DNA of 15,110 nucleotides from assembly GCA_028565715.1 (NCBI GenBank), contig JAOXYC010027790.1, positions 1-15,110 on the forward strand, in the 5' to 3' direction. The notes under the pieces were generated by a model. That model saw nothing but the letters and a program-made list of their open reading frames with translations, did no database searches and was not told the DNA's origin. The stretch is from Phoronis pallida. Lineage: Eukaryota > Phoronida > Phoronidae. The position numbers and the translations under genes were made by a program. Shown here piece after piece: positions 1 through 7,634 of the stretch (its first letter is position 1; every line of letters begins with the position of its first letter).

Positions 1-241
1 GGTGCAGTGGATAGGTTACGACCAATGAAAGATCTTACATGGTCGGCCTTCCGGCAGATATTGTCAATGTGTCCATTGATGTAATGAACATTGACTAGGA
101 CTACTAATGGTGAGTTTAAGACTTTATTTGTTTAGAAGAGAGTGTTGTATTACTGGAGTTTGGTGATGTTTTATTTTCCGGGAAAAAAATGGCGATCTGT
201 CCTTTCTCTCCTTTACCCTCACTAATAGGCATAGGGCGATG

Positions 242-268
242 CAATTAGCATCTGAAAGATGCTAATTG
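242..268. repeat. Perfect 12-bp inverted repeat with 3-nt loop
   Basis: CAATTAGCATCT (242-253), loop GAA, AGATGCTAATTG (257-268). ATAGG about 10 nt to the left and CCTAT about 10 nt to the right extend the symmetry. Function unknown; it could be the core of a small fold-back element together with the neighbouring inverted repeat. Confidence 0.85.
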
Positions 269-281
269 ACAGTCACCTATG

Positions 282-401
282 ACATGGTAGAGGGTTCGAC
301 CTAGTCGATCCCATCAACCCATTGAGGTAGGGTTGATAACACTGTATGAAATTTATAAACTACTTCAGTAGGTTGATGGTATCGACCAGGTTCGACCATG
401 T
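282..401. repeat. Imperfect inverted repeat pair (fold-back element candidate)
   Basis: The left arm 282-319 (ACATGGTA...TTCGACC-AGTCGAT-CCATCAACC) pairs with the right arm 371-401 (GGTTGATGGTATCGACC, then AGGTTCGACCATGT) apart from a few mismatches and a short bulge. The spacer is about 51 nt. No target duplication is clear. Confidence 0.65.
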
Positions 402-923
402 GGGGCATGTGCCACATACTGAACATAGACTGAATGACCTGATTCAGAAATTGACAGTTTTTACTAATTTTAGCATAGGTTTCATTTTTTTTTACGCTAG
501 TTAACTCATTTGTTCATTTGTTGTTTAAATCTTCAGGTTTTAAATGCAATTTGAACACATCGAATGCTAACAGAAAGTCTTTTCGGAGTTCTCAGATGTC
601 CAATAACTACCTATTTGTCTTTGCAAATAAGAATGGATGCCACTACAAAGTGACAACCTTTCCATAACTTTGCAAACTTGGCCGACCATTTTTCCATGCA
701 TGCGGTTTTGCAATACTTACATTGACAAGATATCATTTCGAAATAAAATTTTCTATTTATGATCAATTTACACAAAACAACAGAGACTAAAAGTAGCAAA
801 TAAATGGAAATGTGCAAATTTGGTAACATTTGACGACGTAAAACGGACATTTGAATATATTTTGCACATTCCATAACCACAGTACCCACGGATAAACAAG
901 TAACTTTTCATTATACAGGTACA

Positions 924-957
924 ATGGCGAACAGTGAAGAGGAGACGAAAAAATCAG
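924..957 (+). CDS. PCNP: PCNP coding exon 1 (start codon)
   Basis: Encodes MANSEEETKKS plus one base. The ATG has A at -3 and G at +4. The donor reads TCAG|GTTTAT, a weak 5' splice site, but its phase (1 nt) joins exon 2 exactly to give the codon GGG. A TACAG just upstream (914-918) could instead be the acceptor of an exon carrying an upstream untranslated leader. Confidence 0.72.
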
Positions 958-3900
958 GTTTATAAAAAAATTCCATAAGCTGTCAAATCGAGACAGACTG
1001 TTTTGTTGTTAAGGGTCAAAACTGTAAAGAAGGGTTTTGATGACTGATTATAGCCGAATTAGAGGAGTTCTTTCAATTTTACATCCTCGAAACAAGGAAC
1101 TTCAAGACGCAAATTCAGATCTGGGAAATGTTTCAGTGTTTTGAATTTTTGCCAATTTAAAGTTGTACATCGCTACTTACGAATGTGAAATTATCAACTA
1201 TTGAATAAGGTTAATTGCGTTGGAATTTGTGTTCTTCTTCTCTTCTTCCGATAGCTCCGCAATTGAGCGCATGCGCCTATATGCAAAATAATGCATTTTT
1301 CTCCAACTTTGTCTGCTTTGTCAACTCAAATTCCTGTAAAATTCTTACGGACGGTATCCAAGACCAGATGGCGCTGATGATAGCAACAGCAGCCGTAAAC
1401 ATACCAGAAGTGCCCGGATGCCAATATTATTGACTTATCATCCGGGCTTTTACCTCCCTCAACTTTTGCCAAGTCATGATGATGACGTAGGCCGCCGTCC
1501 GTGAGAATAGGCGCATGGTCCTAAAGGTTCCGTGATTAGGCGCTCCGGATATAGACTAACTTTTGACATGTTAATTTCAACACTCGTTTTAATCAATTGT
1601 CCCGCATTATACCATTATAGGCGCATTGGCCCACAGGTTCCGTGATTAGGGCGTATCCACAATTTGGCGCATGCGCTCAATTGTGGGGCTATACGTTACA
1701 CATGTTGTGAACCTACAAGATACTGCAGTGACATCAGAGTACTGGAAAGTACAGGACCGATGAGTTGGCCCTGAGCTTACCTGGATCCTTTTCACCTTGG
1801 TTGTTAGAGAGCGTCAGCCTTGCACTTCCAGGGTTGCAGGTTCGAGACTGACTGAAGACGGATATTTTTCATGTGTGGTTCTCACCACACATTGCACCCT
1901 AACATTCACCTGTTCACCTGAACGAATAACTACCTTCCCTTCTTTCGAAAATCTCAATACGGGCGGCCTATGTGACTTGATGAAATATCTTGACGGCCGG
2001 GGCGTCAATATAACTGAGATCAACTGTAATGTACACATATTAACTTAGTGTTTTCGATAAAGAATGAAGGCAGTTACAACGAAAAATGATCAAACTGTAT
2101 TGGTAAAACAAACGGGTGAAAACATTGCATTCGATAATTGATAATTCAACATAATTTGTAAGTAGCGATGTATGCGTTTAAGGTTTGGGAAGTTCCGGGG
2201 AATGTAGGCCTTAGAAGATGTATTGTAAATGAATTTAAAGTCATACATGATGCTTGGCTGGCTAGTGATCTTATGAATAGGACTGTAATGGATAGGGACT
2301 GAGTATAACATACCAAGTCCATTGCCCGGGTCCATAGGCTGAAACTCTGTGTGGTTGCCATAATTTTCCCCCAGTACAAGCAAAACACCTCTAAACTTTA
2401 ATAAAGCATTGGTTTTACCAATTAGTTAGCAAATTCACCTTTAATGATCCATTTTACAATTCACTGCATCAACAAATGTCTTTATGCCGATATTCAGATA
2501 TTCCGTGTTTTTGATCGCAGAAACCGACAACACAGAGTTTTACCCAGATAGCCAATCTGACTTGATAAAGAATTTAACTAAAATCAACCGTAAAATATTT
2601 TCTGTGTTTTCAATATATATGATGAAGGTAGTTATAGGTTTGGCAACGGAAATGATCAAATTTTGTATAGGAAATGTTCAAATGAAATGTCATTTCCATA
2701 GGTGATAATTTTACACACATTTGAAGCAATGTTTTTGACTGAAGTTCTATCCATACACAATTGACAAGATCATTTAAAATTCGTAATGGAAAAGGCAAGA
2801 TTAGATATAGCGAAATAAGGGCACTTGTTCATTCATTGTATTGCCATTAATTAGTCAATCAACATACTTTGGTTTCTTATATTTTAGATACATGTAAAAG
2901 TGAATTTCCCAAGTATTGATCGGAACGATGAGTCAATGACCACCTGTGTTCCAATAATGTGTAGATACCTATGAATATAATGCACCCTGAACTAATACAA
3001 ACTATAAAAAATCAGTTTTCACACCTTGATTGTTTTGAATTAGCAAATTGATAACCGTACTTCAATTTTAACAGTACTTCTTGAGCAGGGCTGGCCTCAG
3101 ATGCAGATGCACGCAGCGACAGCAAGTCCTCTGGGGATGGACCGCAAGTGGGTGCCAAGAGGAAGTCAACAGAATCTTTATCAACACTTCCAAGTAAAAA
3201 AATCACATTCGGGCTGAAGAAGTCGGGGGATCAGCTTTCATCAAATGACAAGAACAAAGGACAAAAGATCACCATGGGGTTTGGAGGTGTGAAGAAGCCA
3301 GCTGCATCAGTACCAATAAAAATGAATCTCTCATGTCAAGTAAGTAATTAAAGAGTTGGATGAAGATGAGATTTTTTCAGTTTGCGAATGTCCCTTTAGA
3401 AGGTTTACATGTGGCATATATATGCCCATAGATTATGATGGCACAACGGGGCCCTCACCCGACTTTGGGGACTGGGGCCTGTGCCTTCAGAGGGGGGAAT
3501 TTTCACATATTCTTGTTAGCAAGGGGGAATTTTCGCTGACTTTTTTGTTACAAGATGTTTTTAAAGTTGATTTTTTAAGATCTAATCAAAAAGATTTTTA
3601 AATCCTTAAAAGGATTTTCTAAGAATTGCTGTTAATTACTTTGGAAATCCAATTTTGGTAAGCTCAAACATTTATTTTTGGTGTTTAAACAGGACTTGTT
3701 AAGGTATATTTAACCTGAATTTTGAAGGGGGAATTTTTTCATTTTTGGGGGAATTTTGGGTCACTTCTTGGGGGGAATTTCCTGTGATTTTGGCATAAGT
3801 ATAACACTCACACAGATTTGAAGTGTTTTAACAGTTGAGGTTTGGGCATTCTGAATAAAATATTTAGCACTTGGCCATTCTTAGATAAAAAAATCACTTT

Positions 3901-6003
3901 CACTGTGAGTGATTTATTTTATATTGCTCAGACACTGGCTGTTTTTTGTGAATGAAAAATCAGATCTCTGAATTGTATGCTATAAGGTTATTTAAGTTCA
4001 AAACAGTGTTCAGTTGTTTTTTGATTTCTTGTTTCAGAAACCTGCAGAGCCAACCCCTGTATTAAAACCTACAAGCAAAGCTGTTGCCAATGTGTTCAAT
4101 GCTGATGATGAGGTCTGTTGTCTACCATTATGTGAAGTTACTGTCTTTGACTTTTATAATTTTATTGAATTGTTTTAAAGATAATCAAACAAGCTTTTTA
4201 AATAATATAAGAGTTAAACGATACTCACGACAATAAAATAAGGTACAATCGATAGCCTTTCGACAACAACCTGATGTATTATGTCATCACCACGACAGAT
4301 GAACATTTATCGTTATAAGCTTTTTAAAGTTATAAAAAGGCCGATCGCCAGCGTTAAAACAATAAAATGCATTAAAATGTCACTCTTGTGCTGACGTGAT
4401 ATAAAAACGATATAAAATCCAGAGCTTTCGAATGTGTATTCTTCTTCAATGGCGTTACAATTTACAAAGGTGGACTTAAACTTTTCATTAAAAAGTGTAA
4501 ATTGCTACCTGGATCACTCATCTGAGGGAGGCCCTGTCTGTTTGAAATACTTCTGCTAAACTTCTCTTTGCATGTTTGGTAAAGCCCCAGTCCCATTGTT
4601 GTGAATATTTTCTGTGAATTAATAGGAACTGATACGAGTGGAATATTATGCAATTGCATCGTGTTAGTTCGCAGCCACGAATTGCAAAAGTGGGACTGGG
4701 GCTTAAGGCCATTACTACTAAATGTCTATGGTATTTATCTTATGATTAACATGTTGGTTACAAACCACTTTTGCCTACAGTTTGGCGGATTATTTTATGT
4801 TGTTAAATATTTCAGAGTGATGAAGAGGAGATGCCAGCTGAGGCTAAAATGAGAATGAGGAACGTTGGAAGGTAAACTTATTAAACAAACTATTCTTTTA
4901 ACACTAAATAGATTGATTCGACTGGTTTCATCTTTGAAATAAAAGTTCTTTGGTTCCTAGTCGGTTAATTTTACTCACTTTTAGATGTTTTAAACTAGAT
5001 GGATTAGAGAAAGTCTCTATATTAAACAAGCTGGAGATCGTGCTATGAACAGAGAAATCGGGCACTATCAATTATCGGACATGTATATTATTGTGATTCG
5101 ACAACCCAATGTATTCCTACGCTCAAGTATGGGCGCTAGCTCACATGCGCAGTCCAACAGAATCCACCATTTCTGATGAAGCCGTCTGACCAAGAAGGTG
5201 AAAGTATTAAAAGTGAGTGAAATTTACCGACTACGAACCAAAGAACTTTTATTTCAAAAAAACTATTCTTTTGTATTTCACTTAAAAGCGATGGCTATTC
5301 CAGCAAAAATGGGAAGGATTGGTGGCAGCTAGACTGAACTCCAGTCCCTTCGACTCCGTTTGAGGGACTGTGTCTATTGCAGAGGGTCTTCCGTTTTTTT
5401 TACCGAAAGTAGGAGACTGTACAAGTAGAGTAAAATAGATAAAAACGAAGTTAAAGACGAAATCCGGTATAAAAGATGTATATATTTGAAGAATAAAAAC
5501 CCAAACAGTTTCGCCTCAAGGCTTGTACTTGTCATTACCCAGTGACCAAGCCTTGGCGAAACTGTTTGGGTTTTTATTCTTCAAATATATACATCTTTTA
5601 TACCGGATTTCGTCTTAAACTTCGTTTTTATCTATTTTATTATGCGTCCGGTAATGGCTATACTGATTTTACAAGTAGAGTGACAAATCAACATATACTG
5701 AGCGATACCAAGAACCTATCACCTTAGAATCTTCAACTGCGCCGGCCGCGCTATGCTTAAATTGACGATATTTTTATCTCGGGTTTTTTAGTATAAAATT
5801 AGTAAGAGTTCGGTGGTTTTTTTAATCGATCTGAAAGTTTCATTGCAATCGTTACATTTGTCTATAAATTTGTTTTCAGATTTACTGCAACAGCAGCTGG
5901 ACCAAACTCATTTGGTAAAGGTGGATTAGGATTTTGTGACCGTCGGAAAATGAAGGAGCGCGAACTACTGCAGAAGAGTGACGAACTTTGCGGTGACAAA
6001 TGA
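924..6003 (+). CDS. PCNP: PEST proteolytic signal-containing nuclear protein (PCNP), complete, 5 coding exons
   Basis: Joined exons 924-957, 3089-3339, 4038-4112, 4816-4871 and 5880-6003 give 540 nt, 179 residues plus TGA; human PCNP is about the same length (178). The most diagnostic stretch is the acidic VFNADDESDEEEMPAEAK followed by MRMRNVGR and then AGPNSFGKGGLGF, which matches the conserved PCNP core (E/D-rich, EEMP-EAKMRM-N-GR, AGPNSF-KG--GF). Upstream are a Ser-rich acidic segment (about residues 13-32), a basic GAKRKS patch and SKKITFGLKK, and Lys-rich linkers with ASVPIKMNL. The low-complexity, PEST-rich character fits a short-lived nuclear protein. Vertebrate PCNP is nuclear and is reported to be ubiquitinated through the UHRF2/NIRF ligase. 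The start lies in a good Kozak context (ACAATGG). The C-terminal 22 residues after GLGF (CDRRKMKERELLQ...) are charged and diverge from the vertebrate tail. Exon 1 is the least certain part because its donor is weak. Confidence 0.9.
1251..1692. mobile_element. Nested MITE with 27-bp terminal inverted repeats
   Basis: The left TIR 1251-1277 (ATAGCTCCGCAATTGAGCGC, then ATGCGCC) pairs with the right TIR 1666-1692 at 25 of 27 positions. A TA dinucleotide lies symmetrically near each end, as for a TA-target (Tc1/mariner-like) element, though this is tentative. Inside are a perfect hairpin GCCCGGATG/CATCCGGGC (1412-1420, 1439-1447) and a direct repeat AGGTTCCGTGATTAGG (about 1527 and 1635). It is inserted within family A copy 1. 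Confidence 0.8.
1780..1875 (+). mobile_element. tRNA-derived SINE-like head
   Basis: GGTTGTTAGAGAGCGTCAGCC followed about 30 nt later by GGGTTGCAGGTTCGAGAC has the layout of a decayed tRNA: an A-box-like part, then a B box GGTTCGAGAC. The A box is imperfect and no clean tRNA cloverleaf can be drawn, so this is a SINE fragment rather than a tRNA gene. Confidence 0.5.
2484..2745 (+). mobile_element. Family A copy 2, diverged fragment
   Basis: It shares with the other copies the ordered blocks TGACTTGAT-AA, ATCAACxGTAA, TGTGTTTTC, GATGAAGGTAGTxATA, TTTGGCAACGGAAATGATCA and a final GATAATTTTACACAC. The TIR is degenerate (GAAGCAATGTTT instead of GTAGCGATGTA). An old copy inside PCNP intron 1. Confidence 0.6.
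3089..3339 (+). CDS. PCNP: PCNP coding exon 2
   Basis: The acceptor is TTGAGCAG|GG. The in-frame TGA at 3082-3084 rules out the nearer-upstream AG at 3073-3074. The donor is CAA|GTAAGT, a strong site. It encodes the Ser/Lys-rich N-terminal half with the basic patches KRKS and PSKKITFGLKK. Confidence 0.87.
3340..4037 (+). repeat. PCNP intron 2 with GGGGGAATTTT repeat patch (3492-3780)
   Basis: The motif G5-6AATTTT occurs five times: near 3492, 3523, 3727, 3747 and 3770, in two clusters separated by about 190 nt of AT-rich sequence. The copies are not in a regular tandem array. The stretch may be a diverged dispersed repeat; no family could be named. Confidence 0.6.
4038..4112 (+). CDS. PCNP: PCNP coding exon 3
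   Basis: The acceptor TTGTTTCAG precedes 4038, and the donor is GAG|GTCTGT. It is 75 nt, phase 0 on both sides. It encodes a Pro/Lys segment ending in AVANVFNADDE, the start of the conserved acidic PCNP motif. Confidence 0.9.
4113..4815 (+). other. PCNP intron 3
   Basis: AT-rich. Apart from the TIR element at 4580-4706, only a weak duplication of AAGCTTTTTAAA (near 4190 and 4317) was noticed. No coding homology. Confidence 0.6.
4580..4706. mobile_element. Short TIR element with TAA flanks
   Basis: TAA|AGCCCCAGTCCCA (4580-4595) and TGGGACTGGGGCT|TAA (4691-4706) are perfect inverted repeats of 13 bp with an identical TAA on both sides. TAA/TTA target duplication is typical of PIF/Harbinger-type MITEs, so that superfamily is the best guess. 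About 127 bp, non-coding. Confidence 0.72.
4816..4871 (+). CDS. PCNP: PCNP coding exon 4 (conserved acidic/Met core)
   Basis: The acceptor is ATTTCAG|AGT and the donor AAG|GTAAAC. It encodes SDEEEMPAEAKMRMRNVG and two bases of the Arg codon completed by exon 5. This is the most conserved part of PCNP. Confidence 0.93.
4936..5255. mobile_element. MITE with 48-bp terminal inverted repeats
   Basis: Left TIR 4936-4983 (begins GAAATAAAAGTTCTTTGGTT) and right TIR 5208-5255 pair at 45 of 48 positions. The element is 320 bp with no coding capacity. A 13-bp direct repeat AAACTATTCTTTT flanks the region at 4887-4899 and 5260-5272, but the left copy lies 36 nt outside the TIR, so it may not be a simple target duplication. 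Located in PCNP intron 4. Confidence 0.85.
5342..5370. repeat. Short hairpin
   Basis: CAGTCCCT (5342-5349) and AGGGACTG (5363-5370) form a perfect 8-bp stem around a 13-nt loop. Likely part of a degraded repeat next to the large palindrome; function unknown. Confidence 0.5.
5431..5639. repeat. Near-perfect long palindrome (fold-back) in PCNP intron 4
   Basis: The left arm 5431-5525 and right arm 5547-5639 match over 93 pairs with one mismatch and one 2-nt bulge, around a 21-nt loop (5526-5546). The direct repeat ACAAGTAGAGT flanks it at 5421-5431 and 5671-5681, suggesting an insertion of about 240 bp with target duplication. A PCNP pre-mRNA would fold into a roughly 93-bp hairpin here. The open frame across it is a by-product of the palindrome. 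Confidence 0.92.
5880..6003 (+). CDS. PCNP: PCNP coding exon 5 (stop codon)
   Basis: The acceptor is TTGTTTTCAG. The first base completes AG|A (Arg), followed by FTATAAGPNSFGKGGLGF and a charged tail ending CGDK, with stop TGA at 6001-6003. The AGPNSF-KG--GF block matches the PCNP C-terminal region. Confidence 0.92.
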
Positions 6004-6393
6004 GGGAGACAACTTAAAACATTTATAGGCATTTGTGGCAACCTAGCATTGTAAATTGAATATTATCAACGGCTGTGTCTTTGCTACCAGATTTTTCTTA
6101 AACTTTGATGAAACATTTTTCTGAAAAAAAGCTAGATATGTTATCAGTTTTGAGGGAAAGATGAACTTAAAGTTTTTTTGTTTAACTCGAACACAAAAAA
6201 TGATCAATTTGTTTACACAAGAAACGCTTGTTAACATTACTGGGTTTAATAAGACTGATTGTTTAAAAACTTCCAGTGTAATCAGAATCGGTCACAGAAC
6301 CATTGTGTACAGTAGAATAAGTTACTGTTGCTTCTCATGGTAACTGTCTCAGCATTGTTTAAATACAGTATGGTTTCCTGGGAAAAGATTTCA

Positions 6394-6422
6394 GGGGTGG
6401 GGAGGGGGTGGTAGGGCTGGGG
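6394..6422 (+). promoter_or_regulatory. G-quadruplex-forming tract in the PCNP 3' UTR
   Basis: Runs GGGG-T-GGGG-A-GGGGG, then TGGTAGGGCTGGGG: at least five G-runs of three or more within 29 nt, on the sense strand. It meets the usual G3+N1-7 pattern; formation in RNA is inference. Confidence 0.6.
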
Positions 6423-6827
6423 AGAATGTTTTAACCTTTCTTGAAGGACCACAAAGGACCATGTTTTGAAATCCCACACAATTTTACTATGTTCTTTGTA
6501 GGGGTTCTCATTTTAATTCATAATTGCCATTCGTTATTGTATTTGGATTGTATGCTTGCAACTTACACTAAGTGTAATGTTATTCTAATCTAGATATTCA
6601 TTCCCATTTCCCTGTTGTTATCTTATTGTTGTTATACCAGCGCACAAATTGTCAGCTGCTTGTACAGTACAAATCTCAAAGACTTGCCACCCACTGGAAC
6701 ACAAGTCAAACATTGTTTGACACAAAGTTCAGTTTTTGCAAATGGGTCTTTGAAGTTTCGTGCAAATTATTGTAGCATGATGATGCAATTATTTCCCTTG
6801 TAAAATTAGAATGCTAATTTTTTTTGC

Positions 6828-6843
6828 AATACAAACTTATAAA
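6828..6843 (+). terminator. Candidate PCNP polyadenylation signal (variant hexamers)
   Basis: AATACA (6828-6833) and TATAAA (6838-6843) are known single-base variants of AATAAA, followed by U/GU-rich sequence (about 6850-6890). No canonical AATAAA occurs earlier after the stop codon, so cleavage near 6860 is a reasonable guess. Confidence 0.35.
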
Positions 6844-6945
6844 AGGAAGTCTTCTTTATTGTTGATTCTGAACTGGGTTTTTAACCATTTCACCTTTTGT
6901 GTCCAAATCTGCATAATACAAGTCCACAAAACCTGTTGCCCTATG

Positions 6946-7019
6946 ACAATAATAATAATAATAATGTCGGTGCTTATATAGCGCTTTTTATTCAAAGCGC
7001 TTTACAATGATTATTATCC
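6946..7019. repeat. AAT microsatellite plus TATATAGCGCTTT fold-back repeat
   Basis: (AAT)6 at about 6948-6965 is followed by TTATATAGCGCTTTTTATTC, then AAAGCGCTTTACAATGATTA. AGCGCTTT and AAAGCGCT are complementary, and the end ATTATTAT pairs with the AAT run, so the whole 74 bp folds back. Very similar short repeats are widespread in marine invertebrate genomes (from general knowledge). Confidence 0.72.
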
Positions 7020-7369
7020 CAGGTTGCGGAACTTTTCACTCAAATAATGTTCTCAAATCAGCTGAGCCGCGTTAGCGCTACAAGCTTTCATTCTGATTCC
7101 TTCAAGAGTTTTTATAGTTTTTAAAACGGTTTTAAAAAGCCGTTTCTTAAAGCATTCAAATTTCGAGTTAAGTCCATGATCCAGATTCTATTAAAAAAGG
7201 TTGAAATTGTTTAAAACTCAAGGCATTAGCTTTAATAGTAAATTTACATAACATGCACACAAACATTTTTATTTTGAACTTTTGTCAGTTACTGAAAAAT
7301 CGTGGGTGCAAAATGTCCATCAGATTTTGTGTGTTGATGCTATAGGACAACTGAACACAACTTTACTTA

Positions 7370-7634
7370 GTCCACCGTTTTCAGTGGCACCACTATTACC
7401 TTCGCTTCTTCCGGAAATCTCTATACAGGCCGCCTATGTGACTTGATGAAATATCTTGAGGGTGACAAGATAACTGAGATCAAGTGTAACTTTGTGTTTT
7501 CGATAAAGAATGAAGGTAGTAACACATTGGCAATGGAAAATGATCAAACTGTGTTAAAGAAACGGATGAAAACGTCGTATTTCAATAATTGATAATTCGA
7601 CATTCGTAAGCAGCGATGTATGCGTTTAAGCAAT
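7370..7634 (+). mobile_element. Family A copy 3
   Basis: ACCTTCGCTTCTTCCGGAAA, then GCCTATGTGACTTGATGAAA and ATAACTGAGATCAAxTGTAA match family A copy 1 closely, ending with CGTAAGCAGCGATGTATGCG and TTTAAG. The left TIR is not recognisable, so it is probably 5' truncated. It abuts copy 4. Confidence 0.75.

Larger units (their letters stand above)
1..923. other. Upstream flank of PCNP
   Basis: No coding homology seen. It holds a perfect 12-bp hairpin (242-268), a longer imperfect inverted repeat (282-401) and AT-rich sequence. The PCNP promoter and 5' UTR must lie here or further upstream; no clear TATA or initiator could be assigned. Confidence 0.5.
1162..2182. mobile_element. TIR element, family A copy 1 (carries nested insertions)
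   Basis: The left end at 1166 reads TACATCGCTACTTAC and continues to GAATGTGAAATTATCAACTA. The right end (2131-2172) is its reverse complement with a 3-nt gap; 15 outer bases are identical. TTAA lies near both ends (AATTTAAAG on the left, GCGTTTAAGG on the right), so a TTAA target is possible. The internal right-hand portion (about 1930-2182) recurs at 7400-7634, 7635-7972 and, more diverged, 2484-2745. No transposase coding is seen, so it is non-autonomous. Confidence 0.72.
958..3088 (+). other. PCNP intron 1, transposon-rich
   Basis: This is the longest intron of the gene. It contains a roughly 1-kb composite of repeats (about 1162-2182) with a nested TIR element and a tRNA-derived SINE-like head, then a second diverged copy of the same core (about 2484-2745). 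The rest is unremarkable AT-rich sequence with no coding homology. Confidence 0.7.
6004..6860 (+). other. PCNP 3' UTR (inferred)
   Basis: It runs from the stop to the candidate poly(A) site. No coding homology. It contains a G-rich tract at 6394-6422. The end is inferred from the non-canonical signals near 6828-6843. Confidence 0.45.

Noticed and set aside
611-889. 92-codon minus-strand open frame upstream of PCNP
   Set aside because: No recognisable domain, Cys/Lys-rich translation of AT-rich DNA, no splice or start context; consistent with chance.
1780-1875. Functional tRNA gene
   Set aside because: The A box is imperfect and no acceptor or anticodon stem can be paired; better explained as a SINE fragment.
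1797-2048. Open frames on both strands across the repeat region
   Set aside because: They run through the SINE-like head and the family A core, which is broken by stops and indels in its other copies.
2090-2388. Two overlapping minus-strand open frames (97 and 80 codons)
   Set aside because: They cross the right TIR of family A copy 1 and have no family resemblance.
3061-3088. Acceptor AG at 3073-3074 for PCNP exon 2
   Set aside because: It would place the exon out of phase with exon 1; in the coding frame a TGA at 3082-3084 intervenes.
3356-3601. Open frame after PCNP exon 2
   Set aside because: Lies in intron 2 across the GGGGGAATTTT patch; the strong GTAAGT donor at 3340 ends the exon first.
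4190-4340. Possible element bounded by AAGCTTTTTAAA direct repeats
   Set aside because: Only a 12-nt AT-rich match, no inverted ends or target duplication; likely chance.
5542-5727. 61-codon open frame
   Set aside because: By-product of the right arm of the large palindrome.
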